Below, in pieces: positions 63,428 through 64,000 of a DNA stretch of 64,000 bases; positions within the stretch are counted from its first letter, which is position 1, and the number at the start of each line of letters is the position of its first letter. The position numbers and the translations under genes are program-made. Below the pieces are notes generated by a model. The model saw only the letters and a list, made by a program, of their open reading frames with translations, was not told the origin of the DNA and did not search any database. The DNA comes from Isoetes taiwanensis. Taxonomy: Eukaryota > Streptophyta > Lycopodiopsida > Isoetales > Isoetaceae. The DNA lies in contig JAJEKV010000011.1 in NCBI GenBank assembly GCA_021234155.1, positions 434,001-498,000 of the forward strand. Direction: 5' to 3'.

Positions 63428-64000
63428 ATAATTTCTGCTAAATTCTTCACCATATAAGGCAGTTTTTGGGTTGAAGCAGCATGAAATTTTGATTCTTTTC
63501 AATGATCAATTCTTAGTAAAGTGTCGTTTTGTTGCACTAGCCAATGCTTGGATTCCTGTATGCTCGATTCCGCTACCCCAAGTTTGGGGCATTTTTATAA
63601 TTTTGGAAAATATCGGGGCATTTTAGCAAATATAGAATAAAAGTGGGGCATTTTTAAAAATTTTCCCCAAATTTTATTCATTTTGAATGCATCTAGTTTC
63701 CCGCTTTTTCTTCTTTACGTTTCGTGGAGGAGGAGTTGAAGCGACCTCTAGTTTTCGGCTTCTCCTTCTGTAGGTTTAGCTATTCTTTAGGTGTAGAAAT
63801 TGTGGAGCGATTGATTGCGAAGGAGGAGCTGAAGCGGCAGAATGTAACGATGCCAGAGAAAAGATATCTGGAAGCGGCATCAAGGAGTGATGATTGAGCT
63901 GGTGGTCATGCGATGGAGTAAATGGCACCACCATCACACGGTATGAGTTAGATTGAGCTCCTACAGTTTATAGAGGAAGACACTTAATTTCGTTTCTGAA
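63428..64000. other. Window end, no gene; GGGGCATTTT repeats
   Basis: GGGGCATTTT occurs three times with AT-rich spacers (63585-63660). The rest holds no convincing exon. Confidence 0.4.

Overview
The window is nuclear DNA of a land plant. It carries spliced fragments of plant gene families (COI1-like F-box/LRR, CIPK kinase, BTB/POZ-MATH, MIKC MADS-box, WD40/BRWD type), GT-AG introns, AT-rich intergenic DNA, and almost wall-to-wall transposon remains. Low gene density plus the kinds of transposon proteins present (DUF8039-like, DUF7869-like, a 'DFAE/SDG/HGKG' family) suggest a seedless vascular plant, a fern or lycophyte. This is inference; no organelle, rRNA or tRNA genes are seen.

Layout. 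0-8 kb: sparse DNA with tandem duplications, a small secreted cysteine-containing protein (2.6-3.0 kb, minus), a COI1-like fragment (6.0-6.55 kb, minus) and an intact small membrane-protein gene (7.3-7.9 kb, plus). 8.2-39.6 kb: a large composite transposon, called TE-A here. Its minus-strand gene A codes for a protein with a ParB-N-like domain and a methyltransferase-like C-terminus. Its divergent plus-strand gene B (34.1-38.2 kb) codes for a DUF8039-like repeat protein joined to a helix-turn-helix/DUF7869-like transposase. Three paralogous genes of exactly 80 codons follow (38.4-39.6 kb). Introns, promoter region and one flank hold a recurrent ~24-bp palindrome of the type AAATGGCGC-n-GCGCCATTT.

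Gene A appears to be cut by a ~21-kb CACTA (En/Spm) element. A perfect CACTA terminus at 11396 lies in its coding sequence, and a candidate 5' half of gene A lies at 32.3-33.2 kb. The CACTA element carries a TnpA-like gene (minus), a broken TNP2 transposase gene (plus) with a SET-domain reading frame inside it, and captured fragments of host genes (CIPK, MATH, a phosphoglycerate-kinase-like gene). It has younger insertions of its own.

40-54 kb: retroelement debris (two truncated LINE ends, a solo-LTR candidate at 45.6-47.0 kb), a pogo-like DDE fragment, a frame-broken second copy of the membrane-protein gene (47.7-48.4 kb, minus), and exons of a MADS-box gene running straight into WD40 exons. 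55.1-62.9 kb: a second transposon, TE-B, with inverted termini (CGAGGGTGYAAAATCG). It holds a decayed transposase-like gene, a poly-glutamate gene and a minus-strand gene joining a Cys/His zinc motif to an FCP1/NIF-like HAD phosphatase domain. A 44-bp direct repeat flanks it on both sides.

Most transposon genes here carry stops or frameshifts and are relics. The small membrane-protein gene, the secreted protein and the three 80-codon genes are the best intact coding sequences. All assignments come from reading motifs by eye; no database search was run.
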